DNA of 64,000 nt from Microvirga sp. VF16. Its GTDB lineage: Bacteria; Pseudomonadota; Alphaproteobacteria; Rhizobiales; Beijerinckiaceae. This document shows, piece after piece, positions 33,382 through 41,809 of this stretch (the first letter of the stretch is position 1; each line of letters begins with the position of its first letter). The stretch is taken from contig NZ_CP069359.1 of the NCBI RefSeq assembly GCF_016864375.1, forward strand, positions 310,001 through 374,000, written 5' to 3'. The translations under genes and the position numbers were made by a program. The notes under the pieces were generated by a model that saw nothing but the letters and a program-made list of their open reading frames with translations, had not been told where the DNA came from and ran no database searches.

Positions 33382-35007
33382 TCAATGATGGGTGTCGATC
33401 GCGCGAGGCAGCGTGTTGAACTGATGGAACGGCGGCGGCGAGGACAAGGTCCATTCCAGCGTCGTCGCGCCGGTGCCCCATGGGTTGTCGGCGGCCCGCT
33501 CCTTGCGCCGGAAGGCGTCAATCACGCCGTATATGAACACGAACAGGCCGGCGAAGAAGATATAGGAACCGATCGAGGAAACCAGGTTCCAGCCGGCGAA
33601 GGCATCCGGATAGTCTGCATAGCGGCGCGGCATGCCGGACAGGCCGAGGAAATGCTGCGGGAAGAACAGCACGTTGGCGCCGATGAAGGCGATCCAGAAG
33701 TGCAGTTTGCCGATGCGCTCCGCATACACATAGCCGGTGATCTTCGGGAACCAGTAGTAGATGCCGGCGAAGATGCCAAAGACCGCGCCGAGCGACAGCA
33801 CGTAATGGAAGTGCGCCACCACGTAGTAGGTGTCGTGCATGTAGCGGTCGACGGGAGCATTGGCGAGCACCACGCCGGTGACACCGCCGACCGTGAACAC
33901 AAAGATGAAACCGATGGCCCAGTACATGGCCGCCGTGAAGCGGATGGAGCCGCCCCACATGGTGGCGATCCAGGAGAACACCTTCACGCCGGTGGGAACC
34001 GCGATCACCATTGTGGCGAACACGAAGTAGGCCTGGGACTGCAGCGACAGGCCGACGGTGTACATGTGGTGCGCCCAGACCACGCTGCCGACGACCCCGA
34101 TGGCCGCCATGGCGTAGGCCATGCCGAGATAGCCGAAGATCGGCTTCTTGGAAAAGGTGGAGACGATGTGAGACACGATGCCGAAGGCCGGCAGGATCAT
34201 GATGTACACTTCGGGGTGGCCGAAGAACCAGAACAGGTGTTGGTACAGCACCGGATCACCACCGCCCGACGGCTCGAAGAAGGTCGTGCCGAAGTTGCGG
34301 TCGGTGAGCAGCATCGTGATCGCGCCCGCGAGCACGGGAAGGGTGATCAGGAGCAGGAAGGCCGTGACCAGCATGGCCCAGGCGAACAGCGGCATCTTGT
34401 GCAGCGTCATGCCCGGAGCGCGCATGTTGAGGATCGTGGTGATGAAGTTGATCGCGCCGAGAATCGAGCCCGCGCCTGCCAGGTGCAGGGCGAGGATGCC
34501 GAAGTCGAAGGCCGGGCCGGGATGGCCGAGGGTCGAGAGCGGCGGATAGGCGGTCCAGCCGCCGCCGAAGCCGACTGAGCCCGGCGCGCCCTCGGAGAAC
34601 AGGGACAGGATCATCAGGCCGAAGGCCGCCACCAGGAGCCAGAACGAGATGTTGTTCATCCGCGGGAAGGCCATGTCGGGCGCGCCGATCATCAGCGGCA
34701 CGAACCAGTTGCCGAATCCGCCGATCAGGACCGGCATGATGACGAAGAACACCATGATGAGGCCGTGGCCGGTCACGAAGACATTGTACGCCTGCGGATT
34801 GGAGAAGAACTGCAGGCCGGGCTCCTGCAGCTCAAGACGCATGCCAATGGACAGCAGGCCACCGATGATGCCAGCCACGAAGCCGAAGATGAGATAGAGC
34901 GTTCCGATGTCCTTGTGGTTCGTCGAATAGAACCACCGGCGCCAGAACGCCGGGTGATCGCCACGTCCGCCAGCGTGCAGCATGCCCAGGCCAACTCTGT
35001 TATCCAT
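33382..35007 (-). CDS. Cytochrome c oxidase subunit I (orphan)
   Basis: A 541-residue membrane protein with 12 helices of the haem-copper oxidase family, A type. Seen are the haem ligand region GHGLIMVFF, WFFGHPEVYIMILPAFG (CuB ligands and cross-linked Tyr), HHMYTVG and THDTYYVVAHFHYVLS-like HDTYYVVAHFHYV. The ATG at 35007 has GGAGG eight bases upstream. No subunit II, III or haem assembly gene is nearby, so it would need partners encoded elsewhere. Confidence 0.92.
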   Translation of the reverse strand: MDNRVGLGMLHAGGRGDHPAFWRRWFYSTNHKDIGTLYLIFGFVAGIIGGLLSIGMRLELQEPGLQFFSNPQAYNVFVTGHGLIMVFFVIMPVLIGGFGNWFVPLMIGAPDMAFPRMNNISFWLLVAAFGLMILSLFSEGAPGSVGFGGGWTAYPPLSTLGHPGPAFDFGILALHLAGAGSILGAINFITTILNMRAPGMTLHKMPLFAWAMLVTAFLLLITLPVLAGAITMLLTDRNFGTTFFEPSGGGDPVLYQHLFWFFGHPEVYIMILPAFGIVSHIVSTFSKKPIFGYLGMAYAMAAIGVVGSVVWAHHMYTVGLSLQSQAYFVFATMVIAVPTGVKVFSWIATMWGGSIRFTAAMYWAIGFIFVFTVGGVTGVVLANAPVDRYMHDTYYVVAHFHYVLSLGAVFGIFAGIYYWFPKITGYVYAERIGKLHFWIAFIGANVLFFPQHFLGLSGMPRRYADYPDAFAGWNLVSSIGSYIFFAGLFVFIYGVIDAFRRKERAADNPWGTGATTLEWTLSSPPPFHQFNTLPRAIDTHH

Positions 35008-35300
35008 GCCTTCGGCCTCCGACCGGCCAAACGGTCGGGCAACGACCAAGTTCTGGCAAACGCATTTTCTTGCTGGATACCAGCAAGAACTTTGCATGAT
35101 CCTCCTCAGGCACGAAGACCTATGGCTCGCACCGCAGGAGCACGAACTCCAAAGATCTTGGTCATACAGAGCAAACAATTTCGTTTGCCTGCCCCCCAGG
35201 CCAGGGAGAGGATTGTTGCACCACCCTGCTGGATCGCCCCTCACCGGGATGAAGAACACCCGAGGACCGGTTCAGTCGCACGAGACGATGGAGGATGATG

Positions 35301-35426
35301 ATGCAGCCCGCCAGAACGGCACAATCTGCGGCCGTCTTCGCCGACAACACGCGCCAACGATGGCTGACCGTCAGCCTTCTTGCTGGCTCCCTGGCTCTGC
35401 TCGCCTGGTGCGTGGTTGCACTTTAG
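35301..35426 (+). CDS. Small single-span membrane protein, 41 aa
   Basis: Three consecutive ATGs (35295, 35298, 35301) follow GGAGG; the third has the ideal six-base spacing. The peptide has a polar N-half and one membrane helix at its end (SLLAGSLALLAWCVVAL). It is divergent from coxA. No family is recognised, though size and topology resemble small oxidase-associated peptides. Confidence 0.6.
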   Translation: MQPARTAQSAAVFADNTRQRWLTVSLLAGSLALLAWCVVAL

Positions 35427-35463
35427 GCAAGAAGCGGGATCAGCAAAACGGGAGGTCTCGAAG

Positions 35464-35796
35464 ATGTGCAACTACAACCTGTTCCGCCACGCCGACCGCA
35501 CGGAGCTCATCTGCGCGGTTCCGGAAGTGCGGCCCGTACCGGCCTTCATCACGGGGCCGCCATGGAGCTTCGTTGGACGCGTGCGGGACTATGCCAGCGG
35601 CTCTTCGGGTTTCGATCATCAGTCGGCGGAGGTGAGCGTCCACTACAACGGTTTCTACCTGTTCCAGCTGGTCAACGTGTCGGATCTCAAGGCCTGGGTC
35701 GATCAGGGCCGCAGGCGGCCATCCGACGAAGGCGCTCCCGTCTGCGGCAAGGAACAGCCAAAGGAGATCCTGCGGCTCGGGATGGCTGCCGGATAA
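35464..35796 (+). CDS. Hypothetical cytosolic protein, 110 aa
   Basis: Starts at ATG 35464 after GGGAGG. The peptide begins MCNYNLFRHADRTELICAV and has no signal or membrane segment. It ends with a charged region (KEQPKEILRLG). It lies 37 bases after the small membrane protein, probably cotranscribed. I do not recognise a family. The opening MCNYNLF is unusual in a protein lacking other cysteine clusters. Confidence 0.65.
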   Translation: MCNYNLFRHADRTELICAVPEVRPVPAFITGPPWSFVGRVRDYASGSSGFDHQSAEVSVHYNGFYLFQLVNVSDLKAWVDQGRRRPSDEGAPVCGKEQPKEILRLGMAAG

Positions 35797-35896
35797 AACG
35801 AGGCAGAGCGGCGACCAGGTGCAGGGGCCTTGCGGTGCCACAGCTCATTGGCCGCAAGTCTTTTGGCAAAGCGCCATAGTCTGGTAGGAGGTCAAC

Positions 35897-36229
35897 ATGG
35901 CTGGACAGGTTTATCCCGAACCATCGCCCGAGCTGGCGCATAGGCGTCGGGAACTCGTGCCCAACACTCAGGCGGCGTTCGATGCATTCAGCCGCCAGGT
36001 ATTCGCCGATGGCGCTCTCGACACCAAGACGAAGCAGTTGATTGCGGTTGCCGTTGCCCATGTCACCCAATGCCCCTATTGCATCCAAGGGCACACCAAG
36101 GCCGCTCAGCGGGCCGGCGCCACAGCACAGGAACTGATGGAGGCCGTCTGGGTGGCCGCCGAGATGCGGGCCGGCGGAGCCTTTGCTCACGCCAGCCTCA
36201 TGATCGCGTCCTTGTCCGAAGATCGGTAA
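35897..36229 (+). CDS. Carboxymuconolactone decarboxylase family protein (AhpD-like)
   Basis: A 110-residue all-helical protein with the redox motif CPYCIQGHTKAA near residues 55-66, as in AhpD peroxidase partners. The first half has the family-like KTKQLIAVAVAH. The start ATG 35897 has AGGAGG upstream. Small CxxC members of this family usually act in peroxide or organic peroxide detoxification. The neighbours give no pathway. Confidence 0.87.
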   Translation: MAGQVYPEPSPELAHRRRELVPNTQAAFDAFSRQVFADGALDTKTKQLIAVAVAHVTQCPYCIQGHTKAAQRAGATAQELMEAVWVAAEMRAGGAFAHASLMIASLSEDR

Positions 36230-36353
36230 GAAATACGCGATTCCGGTGCTCGACTGCTACCCTTGGGGACCATCTGCGGTTTCTGGGGGCGCAAACCGGA
36301 GAGGTGATCCGGTCGTGCCAAGTGCCGCCGATGACCGGCATTGGAGCATACCC

Positions 36354-36731
36354 ATGAGCACACAGGTTCCAGAAAACAATGTTCGGTTGAAGCGGGCTTA
36401 TGAGCCGTCGTCGGCCGATGACGGGGCCCGCATTCTCATCGACCGGCTCTGGCCTCGTGCGATTTCCAAGCACGCCCTTGCGCTCGATCAGTGGATGAAG
36501 GACATCGCGCCGAGCACCGAATTACGCCGCTGGTTTGGGCATGATCCCGGACGATGGCACGAATTCTGCCGCCGCTATGCAGCCGAGGTGCATGAACACC
36601 AAGATCTGTTGGAAGAGTTGCGGTCCCGTGCCTGCAAGGCCCGGATTACCCTCGTGTTCTCCGCCCGCGACGAGACGCACAACGATGCCGTTGCCCTCCG
36701 GAGCTTTATTCTGCACGGCCTGGTGCATTGA
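36354..36731 (+). CDS. DUF488 family protein (short type)
   Basis: A 125-residue cytosolic protein with the DUF488 segments ILIDRLWPRAISK, WFGHDPGRW and TLVFSARDETHNDAVAL. The frame is open to 36246, but ATG 36354 gives the normal N-terminus (VRLKRAYEP). The function of the family is not established. A second, longer DUF488 protein lies at 46.0 kb. Confidence 0.8.
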   Translation: MSTQVPENNVRLKRAYEPSSADDGARILIDRLWPRAISKHALALDQWMKDIAPSTELRRWFGHDPGRWHEFCRRYAAEVHEHQDLLEELRSRACKARITLVFSARDETHNDAVALRSFILHGLVH

Positions 36732-36888
36732 GAAGCAGTCCAAGTGCAAAGAAAGTGATTTGAACCTGCAAATCTATTCGTTTGTCACGGACCCTGTTCA
36801 CACATACCCTTCTTCTGTCGACCGATGGCGCCGATGACCGGCCTGCCTTCACAAGCCTCTTGTCAGCGCACACCCAGAGGAGGCAGGG

Positions 36889-37581
36889 ATGCTCACCGCC
36901 GCGGATTTCATGACGCCTGCCGTCGTCACAGTCAGGCCCGAGACGTCAATCCACGAGATCGCCAAGTTGCTCTGCGACCATCATATCAGCGGCGTTCCGG
37001 TGATCGATGACGAGGAGCGGCTGCTCGGCATCGTCAGCGAAGGCGATTTGATCGGGCATGCCCAACTGGCCGGTGAACAGCGTCGATCCTGGTGGCAAAC
37101 TTTCCTCAATGGCCCGACGGTGCTGGCTCAGCACTACGCCAAATCACATGGCCGGACGGCCAGCGACGTCATGACGAAAGAGGTGGTCACGGTCCTGGAG
37201 ACCACGTCAGTCGCCGACACGGCCCGCGCCCTGGAGCAACACCGGATCAAGCGTGTGCCCGTGTTGCGGGACGGGAGACTCGTCGGCATCGTGACCAGAA
37301 GCAACCTGCTTCAGGTGCTGGCAACCACCGACGCGTCGAAGCCGATGAACGTTGTCGACCGCATCATCCGGGAGCGGCTGAACGACGAACTTGAGGATCA
37401 GCCCTGGGCCTGCCTCCTGTCGAAGAATATCGTCGTCGAGAATGGCGTCGTTCGCCTGTTCGGCATTGTCCAGTCAGAGGAGGAGCGACACGCCATCCGC
37501 CTCGCTGCGGAAAATCAGGCCGGGGTGAAGGCGGTGGAGGATCACCTCTCGATCGTGCCTGCCGCCGCCTACGTTTTCTAA
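36889..37581 (+). CDS. CBS-domain pair with C-terminal BON domain
   Basis: A 230-residue protein. Two CBS domains (about 5-60 and 90-145) contain ADFMTPAVVTVRPETS and DVMTKEVVTVLETTS, then RLVGIVTRSNLL. A BON domain follows (about 160-225, including GVKAVEDHLSI). CBS pairs bind adenosyl nucleotides and BON domains contact membranes or lipids, so a nucleotide-sensing role is likely. AGGAGG precedes the ATG. No effector enzyme is fused. Confidence 0.85.
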   Translation: MLTAADFMTPAVVTVRPETSIHEIAKLLCDHHISGVPVIDDEERLLGIVSEGDLIGHAQLAGEQRRSWWQTFLNGPTVLAQHYAKSHGRTASDVMTKEVVTVLETTSVADTARALEQHRIKRVPVLRDGRLVGIVTRSNLLQVLATTDASKPMNVVDRIIRERLNDELEDQPWACLLSKNIVVENGVVRLFGIVQSEEERHAIRLAAENQAGVKAVEDHLSIVPAAAYVF

Positions 37582-37805
37582 GCGGCTGAAAGTGGGAAAT
37601 CACGGAGCCCGCAAGGGAGCTCACGCCAGCCAGATGTGTCCTGCCTCACTCCTCGACGAGGCCGGATTCGCCATGGAACTGCTATTGTTGAGGGTGCTGT
37701 CCTTCATGCTCATTCGCCTTGGAAATTGTCGGCCCTTTCAGGTGCTCGGCCCCTGTGGCTCGATGACTCGGCATAATCAGGCTTTCAGAACATAATGGTG
37801 TAGAC

Positions 37806-38138
37806 ATGACACCGACTCAGAGTGAAACGGCGCTATCACCGACCTTCAAAGCGGTCCTGTATGGCATTGCGCTCACGGCACTTGCCAGGGCTTCTCTTGT
37901 GCTGGCCGTCTGCATCATCATGGATGCGTTCGGCGGCCAGGATCTCGGACTGAGTCTGCGGACAGCGGTCCTCGCCTTCGGCCTCCTTGGAGGAGCCGCG
38001 CTTGGCCGCGGGCTGAGAGCGGAGCGGGCTTCAGAATTTGATCCGGCAAGCCGTTTCTATGCCCTCGCCCTTGTGAACTACTTCATCTGCTATGCGGCAC
38101 TGCTGGCTGGTAGCTTCTTGAAACCCGGTGGCACTTGA
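37806..38138 (+). CDS. Hypothetical membrane protein, 110 aa
   Basis: Has about three hydrophobic segments (GIALTALARASLVLAVCIIM, TAVLAFGLLGGAALG and LALVNYFICYAALLAGSFL). Its stop overlaps the GTG start of the large dehydratase fusion, suggesting coupling. No family is recognised. The 224 bases upstream contain no clear gene. Confidence 0.6.
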   Translation: MTPTQSETALSPTFKAVLYGIALTALARASLVLAVCIIMDAFGGQDLGLSLRTAVLAFGLLGGAALGRGLRAERASEFDPASRFYALALVNYFICYAALLAGSFLKPGGT

Positions 38139-40656
38139 GGGGTCGCGAGCTTTGCATGGCAGTCACCTCTCGACCTCATCCACCGATCAACGTCCCGTCG
38201 TCCTCATCACCGGCGCAACCGGCAATCTGGGCCGCTCTCTTGGCAAGGTGTTCGGTCGCGATTACCGCACCGTTGGTCTCGACCGTGTCGCGGAAGGGGC
38301 CGACTTCCCGGTCATCCCAGTCGACTTCACCTCCGACGCGTCGATGCAATTGGCGTTCCGCAAATTCCGCGACATCTTCGGGTCACGCATCGCCAGTGTC
38401 ATCCACCTTGTCGCTTATTTCGATTTTACGGGTGACGATCACCCTCTCTATCAATCCGTCACGGTCGAGGGCACCCGCCGCCTTCTGCGTACCCTGCAGG
38501 AGTTTGATGTCGAGCAGTTCGTCTATTCGAGCACGATGCTGGTGCATGCGCCGTGCCGTCCCGGCGAGCGGATCGACGAACGCCAGCCGATTGATCCGCG
38601 CTGGGCTTACCCCAAATCGAAAGCCGCAGCCGAGGAAGTGATCCGAGCGGAGCACAATAAGATCCCCTATGTCATTCTGAGGCTGGCCGGCGTCTATGAC
38701 GAGCACACCACGGTGCCCACGATGGCGCAGCAAATCGCGAGCGTCTACGAGCGCAACTTCCAGAGCCACTTCTACTCCGGCAGCACGCTCGTTGGACAAG
38801 CCATGCTGCACCGGGCGGACATGCTCGATGCGTTCCGTCGTACCGTTGACTGTCGCGAAGCATTGCCGCCCCATACCGAGATTTTGATCGGTGAGGCCGA
38901 TGCTGTTGGATATGAGGCGCTCCAGGACGAGCTCGGCCGGCTCCTCCACAGCGAAGACAACTGGCCGACGCTGCGTCTGCCAAAGATCGTGGCTGCTGCC
39001 GGGGTCTGGGCGCAGGATGAGCTGGAGCCGGTTATCCCGGACCTGATCGACGGAGGCAAGGAGCCGTTCATCAAGCCGTTCATGGTCGCCATGGCCGATG
39101 ATCACTACGCTCTCGACGTCGGGCGTGCTCGCAAGCTCCTGGGATGGGAGCCCAGGCACCGGCTGAAGGATGAGCTGCCAAGGCTTGCCGATGCCCTTAA
39201 ATCGGATCCAGCCGGATGGTACAAGGCGAACGGGGTCACACCCCCGGCCTGGCTGAGCGATGCGGCCGATCTGGGGGAAAACCCGGACGAGGTGAGCGCC
39301 CGGCACAGCGCGAAGATCGAATCCGAGCATCGTGCCAACCGCTGGGCGCACTTTGCCAATATCGGTCTTGGCACCTGGCTCATCACCCAGCCGGTGCTGA
39401 TCGATGTTCCGGAGCCACTCCTGCGCTGGAGCGAAATCATTCTGGGCTGCGCCCTCGTCGTGTTCGCGGCGGCGGCCCTGTCCTGGCGGGCGCGGTGGGC
39501 CCGTTGGATCTGTGCGGGCATTGGCGCAGCCGTGATGGCGATGCCCTTCCTGTTCTCGACACAAAGTGCCGCCGCCTATCTCTCCGACACGCTTGTCGGC
39601 TTCCTGATCTTCGCCTTTGCTGTCGGAACGAAGCCCGAACCCGGGTCCTCAGCCGTCGCCGCACTCACCGGGCCAACCATGCCGCCCGACTGGAGCTACA
39701 ACCCATCCAGTTGGGTGCAGCGCCTGCCGATCATCATCCTGGCGCTCGTTGGCCTCTACGTCTCACGCTACCTGGCAGCCTACCAGCTCGGTCACATCCC
39801 TGATGTCTGGGATCCTTTCTTCTCCGGTGCGCCTTCCGATCCCCAGAACGGAACCGAGGAGATCATCACCTCACCAGTCTCGACGGCATGGCCGGTGTCT
39901 GATGCGGCGCTGGGCGGTTACACCTACCTGCTGGAGATCCTCACCGGTTTGGTCGGCTCGCGATGCCGTTGGCGCACCATGCCCTGGTTGGTGATCCTCT
40001 TCGGCCTGATGATCGCGCCTCTGGGTGTCGTCTCGATTGTGTTCATCATCATCCAGCCGATCGTCATCGGCACCTGGAGCATCATCGCCCTGATCGGCGC
40101 CGCCGCGATCCTGGTCCAGATTCCCTATTCTCTCGATGAGATGATCGCGACGTTCCAGTTCATGCGCCGCCGGATGAAGAGGGGCCGGAACGCGCTCCGC
40201 GTGTTCCTCCTGGGCGACACCGATGACATGCAGGAGGCACAGGACACGGATTCGACTGCCGATGAGTTTGCCAGACCACCCGGCACCGTGATCAAGGATA
40301 TGGTGAGCGGAGGTGTCAGCCTGCCATGGAACCTCGCCCTCTCGGGACTGGTCGGCTTGTCCCTGCTGTTCACACCCATCACGCTCGGGGCGGAAGGCAG
40401 CATGGCAAACTCCGATCATTTGATCGGCTCGCTTGTCCTGACCGTGATCTCGCTTGCTGCGGCAGAAGTCGCAAGGCCGTTACGATTCCTCAATATCCCG
40501 CTTGGGCTCGCGCTGTTCGCCACCCCGTTCATCTACGGGGCAAGCATGACGGCAACCATAGCCAGCGTCGCCTGCGGCGCCGCCCTTGTAGCACTCAGCA
40601 TCCGCCGTGGCCCGATCCGGGAGAGGTATGGATCCTGGAGCCGGTTGGTGGTGTAG
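38128..40656 (+). CDS. NAD-dependent epimerase/SPW/VKOR-like fusion protein
   Basis: An 842-residue fusion. About residues 22-350 are an extended short-chain dehydrogenase/epimerase with GATGNLGRSLGKVFG and YPKSKAAAEEV. Residues about 400-500 form an SPW-type membrane repeat. Residues about 515-680 resemble the vitamin K epoxide reductase fold (GGYTYLLEILTGLVGSRCRW, then GTWSIIALIG). Residues about 725-842 are a second SPW-like membrane part. In the VKOR-like region the usual C-x-x-C is replaced by S-x-x-A, so thiol redox activity looks lost. The start is GTG 38128, overlapping the preceding gene; TTG 38152 is an alternative. Confidence 0.75.
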   Translation: MALEGSRALHGSHLSTSSTDQRPVVLITGATGNLGRSLGKVFGRDYRTVGLDRVAEGADFPVIPVDFTSDASMQLAFRKFRDIFGSRIASVIHLVAYFDFTGDDHPLYQSVTVEGTRRLLRTLQEFDVEQFVYSSTMLVHAPCRPGERIDERQPIDPRWAYPKSKAAAEEVIRAEHNKIPYVILRLAGVYDEHTTVPTMAQQIASVYERNFQSHFYSGSTLVGQAMLHRADMLDAFRRTVDCREALPPHTEILIGEADAVGYEALQDELGRLLHSEDNWPTLRLPKIVAAAGVWAQDELEPVIPDLIDGGKEPFIKPFMVAMADDHYALDVGRARKLLGWEPRHRLKDELPRLADALKSDPAGWYKANGVTPPAWLSDAADLGENPDEVSARHSAKIESEHRANRWAHFANIGLGTWLITQPVLIDVPEPLLRWSEIILGCALVVFAAAALSWRARWARWICAGIGAAVMAMPFLFSTQSAAAYLSDTLVGFLIFAFAVGTKPEPGSSAVAALTGPTMPPDWSYNPSSWVQRLPIIILALVGLYVSRYLAAYQLGHIPDVWDPFFSGAPSDPQNGTEEIITSPVSTAWPVSDAALGGYTYLLEILTGLVGSRCRWRTMPWLVILFGLMIAPLGVVSIVFIIIQPIVIGTWSIIALIGAAAILVQIPYSLDEMIATFQFMRRRMKRGRNALRVFLLGDTDDMQEAQDTDSTADEFARPPGTVIKDMVSGGVSLPWNLALSGLVGLSLLFTPITLGAEGSMANSDHLIGSLVLTVISLAAAEVARPLRFLNIPLGLALFATPFIYGASMTATIASVACGAALVALSIRRGPIRERYGSWSRLVV

Positions 40657-40692
40657 CAAAATGGTTGGCCCCGGGGCGCGGTTGCTTCTGCC

Positions 40693-40722
40693 GGGAACCT
40701 TTTGGGGTTGCCCCCATCCAAT
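40693..40722 (+). promoter_or_regulatory. ECF-type promoter motif 1
   Basis: GGGAACC, 16 bases, ATCCAAT. It lies 49 bases before the ATG of the periplasmic protein gene at 40771. The same two boxes with exactly 16-base spacing occur at 41738 and 44176. Box 1 resembles the GGAAC -35 element of ECF sigma factors. Confidence 0.6.
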
Positions 40723-40770
40723 GGGGACGCGCGGGCCGCGGATGGATCCGGCGCGTCACCGGAGGATGTC

Positions 40771-41190
40771 ATGAGAATTGCTTTCGCCACACTCGCCCTG
40801 GCTGCCGCCTTCAGCCTGCCGGCGCTAGGCGCCGACCAGGTCGAAAAGGCGCCGCCCACAGGCGCCTATAAGAAGGTGAGCGAACTTGTGAAGATACCCG
40901 ACTTCCTGCCGGGGCTTGGTCAGCTCTACGTCGATCCGAAAACCCTGCCGGCCGGCCCGTTCCTGGCCTACGACCGCGACGGGCGTCTCGTCAGCACGGT
41001 CTACATGCTGCCCATTGAAGACCTTTCGAACAAGGACAAGCGCTTCGACGATCTTTCCGCGCCCGGCGGCAAGGTCGATCATGTCGACGTCTACTTCAAC
41101 GCTGGGCATCCCGGTGTCGAGAAGCCCCATGCTCACGTGGTCCTGTGGCACGTTCCGAAGGCCGACGAGCAGCGGGTGGCCGCGAAGTGA
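40771..41190 (+). CDS. Periplasmic hypothetical protein upstream of cupredoxin
   Basis: A 139-residue protein with a Sec signal (IAFATLALAAAFSLPALGA). The mature part contains VDHVDVYFNAGHPGVEKPHAHVVLWHV (His-rich near the end, split by GV). The His cluster suggests metal or ligand binding. GGAGG lies five bases before the ATG. It shares one base with the cupredoxin gene and is under ECF-type motif 1. It may belong to the TTHB210-like group, but I am not sure. Confidence 0.72.
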   Translation: MRIAFATLALAAAFSLPALGADQVEKAPPTGAYKKVSELVKIPDFLPGLGQLYVDPKTLPAGPFLAYDRDGRLVSTVYMLPIEDLSNKDKRFDDLSAPGGKVDHVDVYFNAGHPGVEKPHAHVVLWHVPKADEQRVAAK

Positions 41191-41717
41191 TGGTCTCGCG
41201 CAGACATATCCTGCGGATCGGCGGGGGACTCCTCGCCGGTCTCGCATGGCCCCGGCTCCCACTCGCCGCTGAGGCAGTCGAAATCCGGATGCAGGGCAAT
41301 GCGGACGGCTCGCAGGTCTGGTTCAATCCGATTGGCCTTCGCATCAAGCCGGGTCAGACGATCCGCTGGGTCAACCTGGACCCGGGGAATTCCCATACCG
41401 CGACAGCCTACCATCCGAAGAACTTCGAGCGCCCGTTGCGTATCCCTGAGGGTGCCGAGCCCTGGAACTCGGACTACCTGCTGCCGAGCGAGAGCTTCTC
41501 GGTCACGGTCAAGGATGAAGGCGTCTACGATTTCTTCTGCGTCCCGCACGAGCATGCCGGCATGGTGGGGCGGATCATCGTCGGTCAACCGGACAGGTCT
41601 CCCGCTGCCGACCCGTCGGGGCAAGTGGCCGGCGGGGAGCCCATCCCCGAGATCGCCCTCCGGGCCTTCCCGTCCGTCGCCGAGATCATGCGCCGCGGCA
41701 TCGTCAGGCCCGCATAG
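41190..41717 (+). CDS. Cupredoxin-like copper protein (plastocyanin/azurin type)
   Basis: A 175-residue exported protein with a twin-arginine start (SRRHILRIGGGLLAGLAWP). The cupredoxin fold follows: VWFNPIGLRIKPGQTIRWVNLD, the His ligand in NSHTAT, and the C-x(n)-H-x(n)-M ligand loop FFCVPHEHAGMVG. A 35-residue extension follows the domain. Its ATG shares the final base of the preceding stop, so the two proteins are coupled. It probably carries electrons or copper in the periplasm. Confidence 0.86.
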   Translation: MVSRRHILRIGGGLLAGLAWPRLPLAAEAVEIRMQGNADGSQVWFNPIGLRIKPGQTIRWVNLDPGNSHTATAYHPKNFERPLRIPEGAEPWNSDYLLPSESFSVTVKDEGVYDFFCVPHEHAGMVGRIIVGQPDRSPAADPSGQVAGGEPIPEIALRAFPSVAEIMRRGIVRPA

Positions 41718-41737
41718 ATGCCGCCTCCGCCAGCGGC

Positions 41738-41767
41738 GGGAACCGTTTGGACTCCCGCCGATCCAAT
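41738..41767 (+). promoter_or_regulatory. ECF-type promoter motif 2
   Basis: GGGAACC, 16 bases, ATCCAAT, with the second box 42 bases before ATG 41810 of the membrane-glycosidase gene. Both boxes are identical to motif 1. Confidence 0.6.
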
Positions 41768-41809
41768 GGTCAGCCACCGAGGCCCCTGACAGACCTAGAT
41801 GAGGGCGCC

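Noticed and set aside
33316..34578. A 420-codon plus-strand ORF antisense to coxA, and similar long frames at 47613-48923, 29647-30831 and 8287-9804
   Set aside because: Each is exactly opposite a clear conserved gene and has the His/Arg/Asp-rich composition of GC-rich antisense shadows.
37592..37795. A 67-codon ORF before the 110-residue membrane protein
   Set aside because: No ribosome site and a mixed composition; a short hydrophobic stretch alone is not enough.
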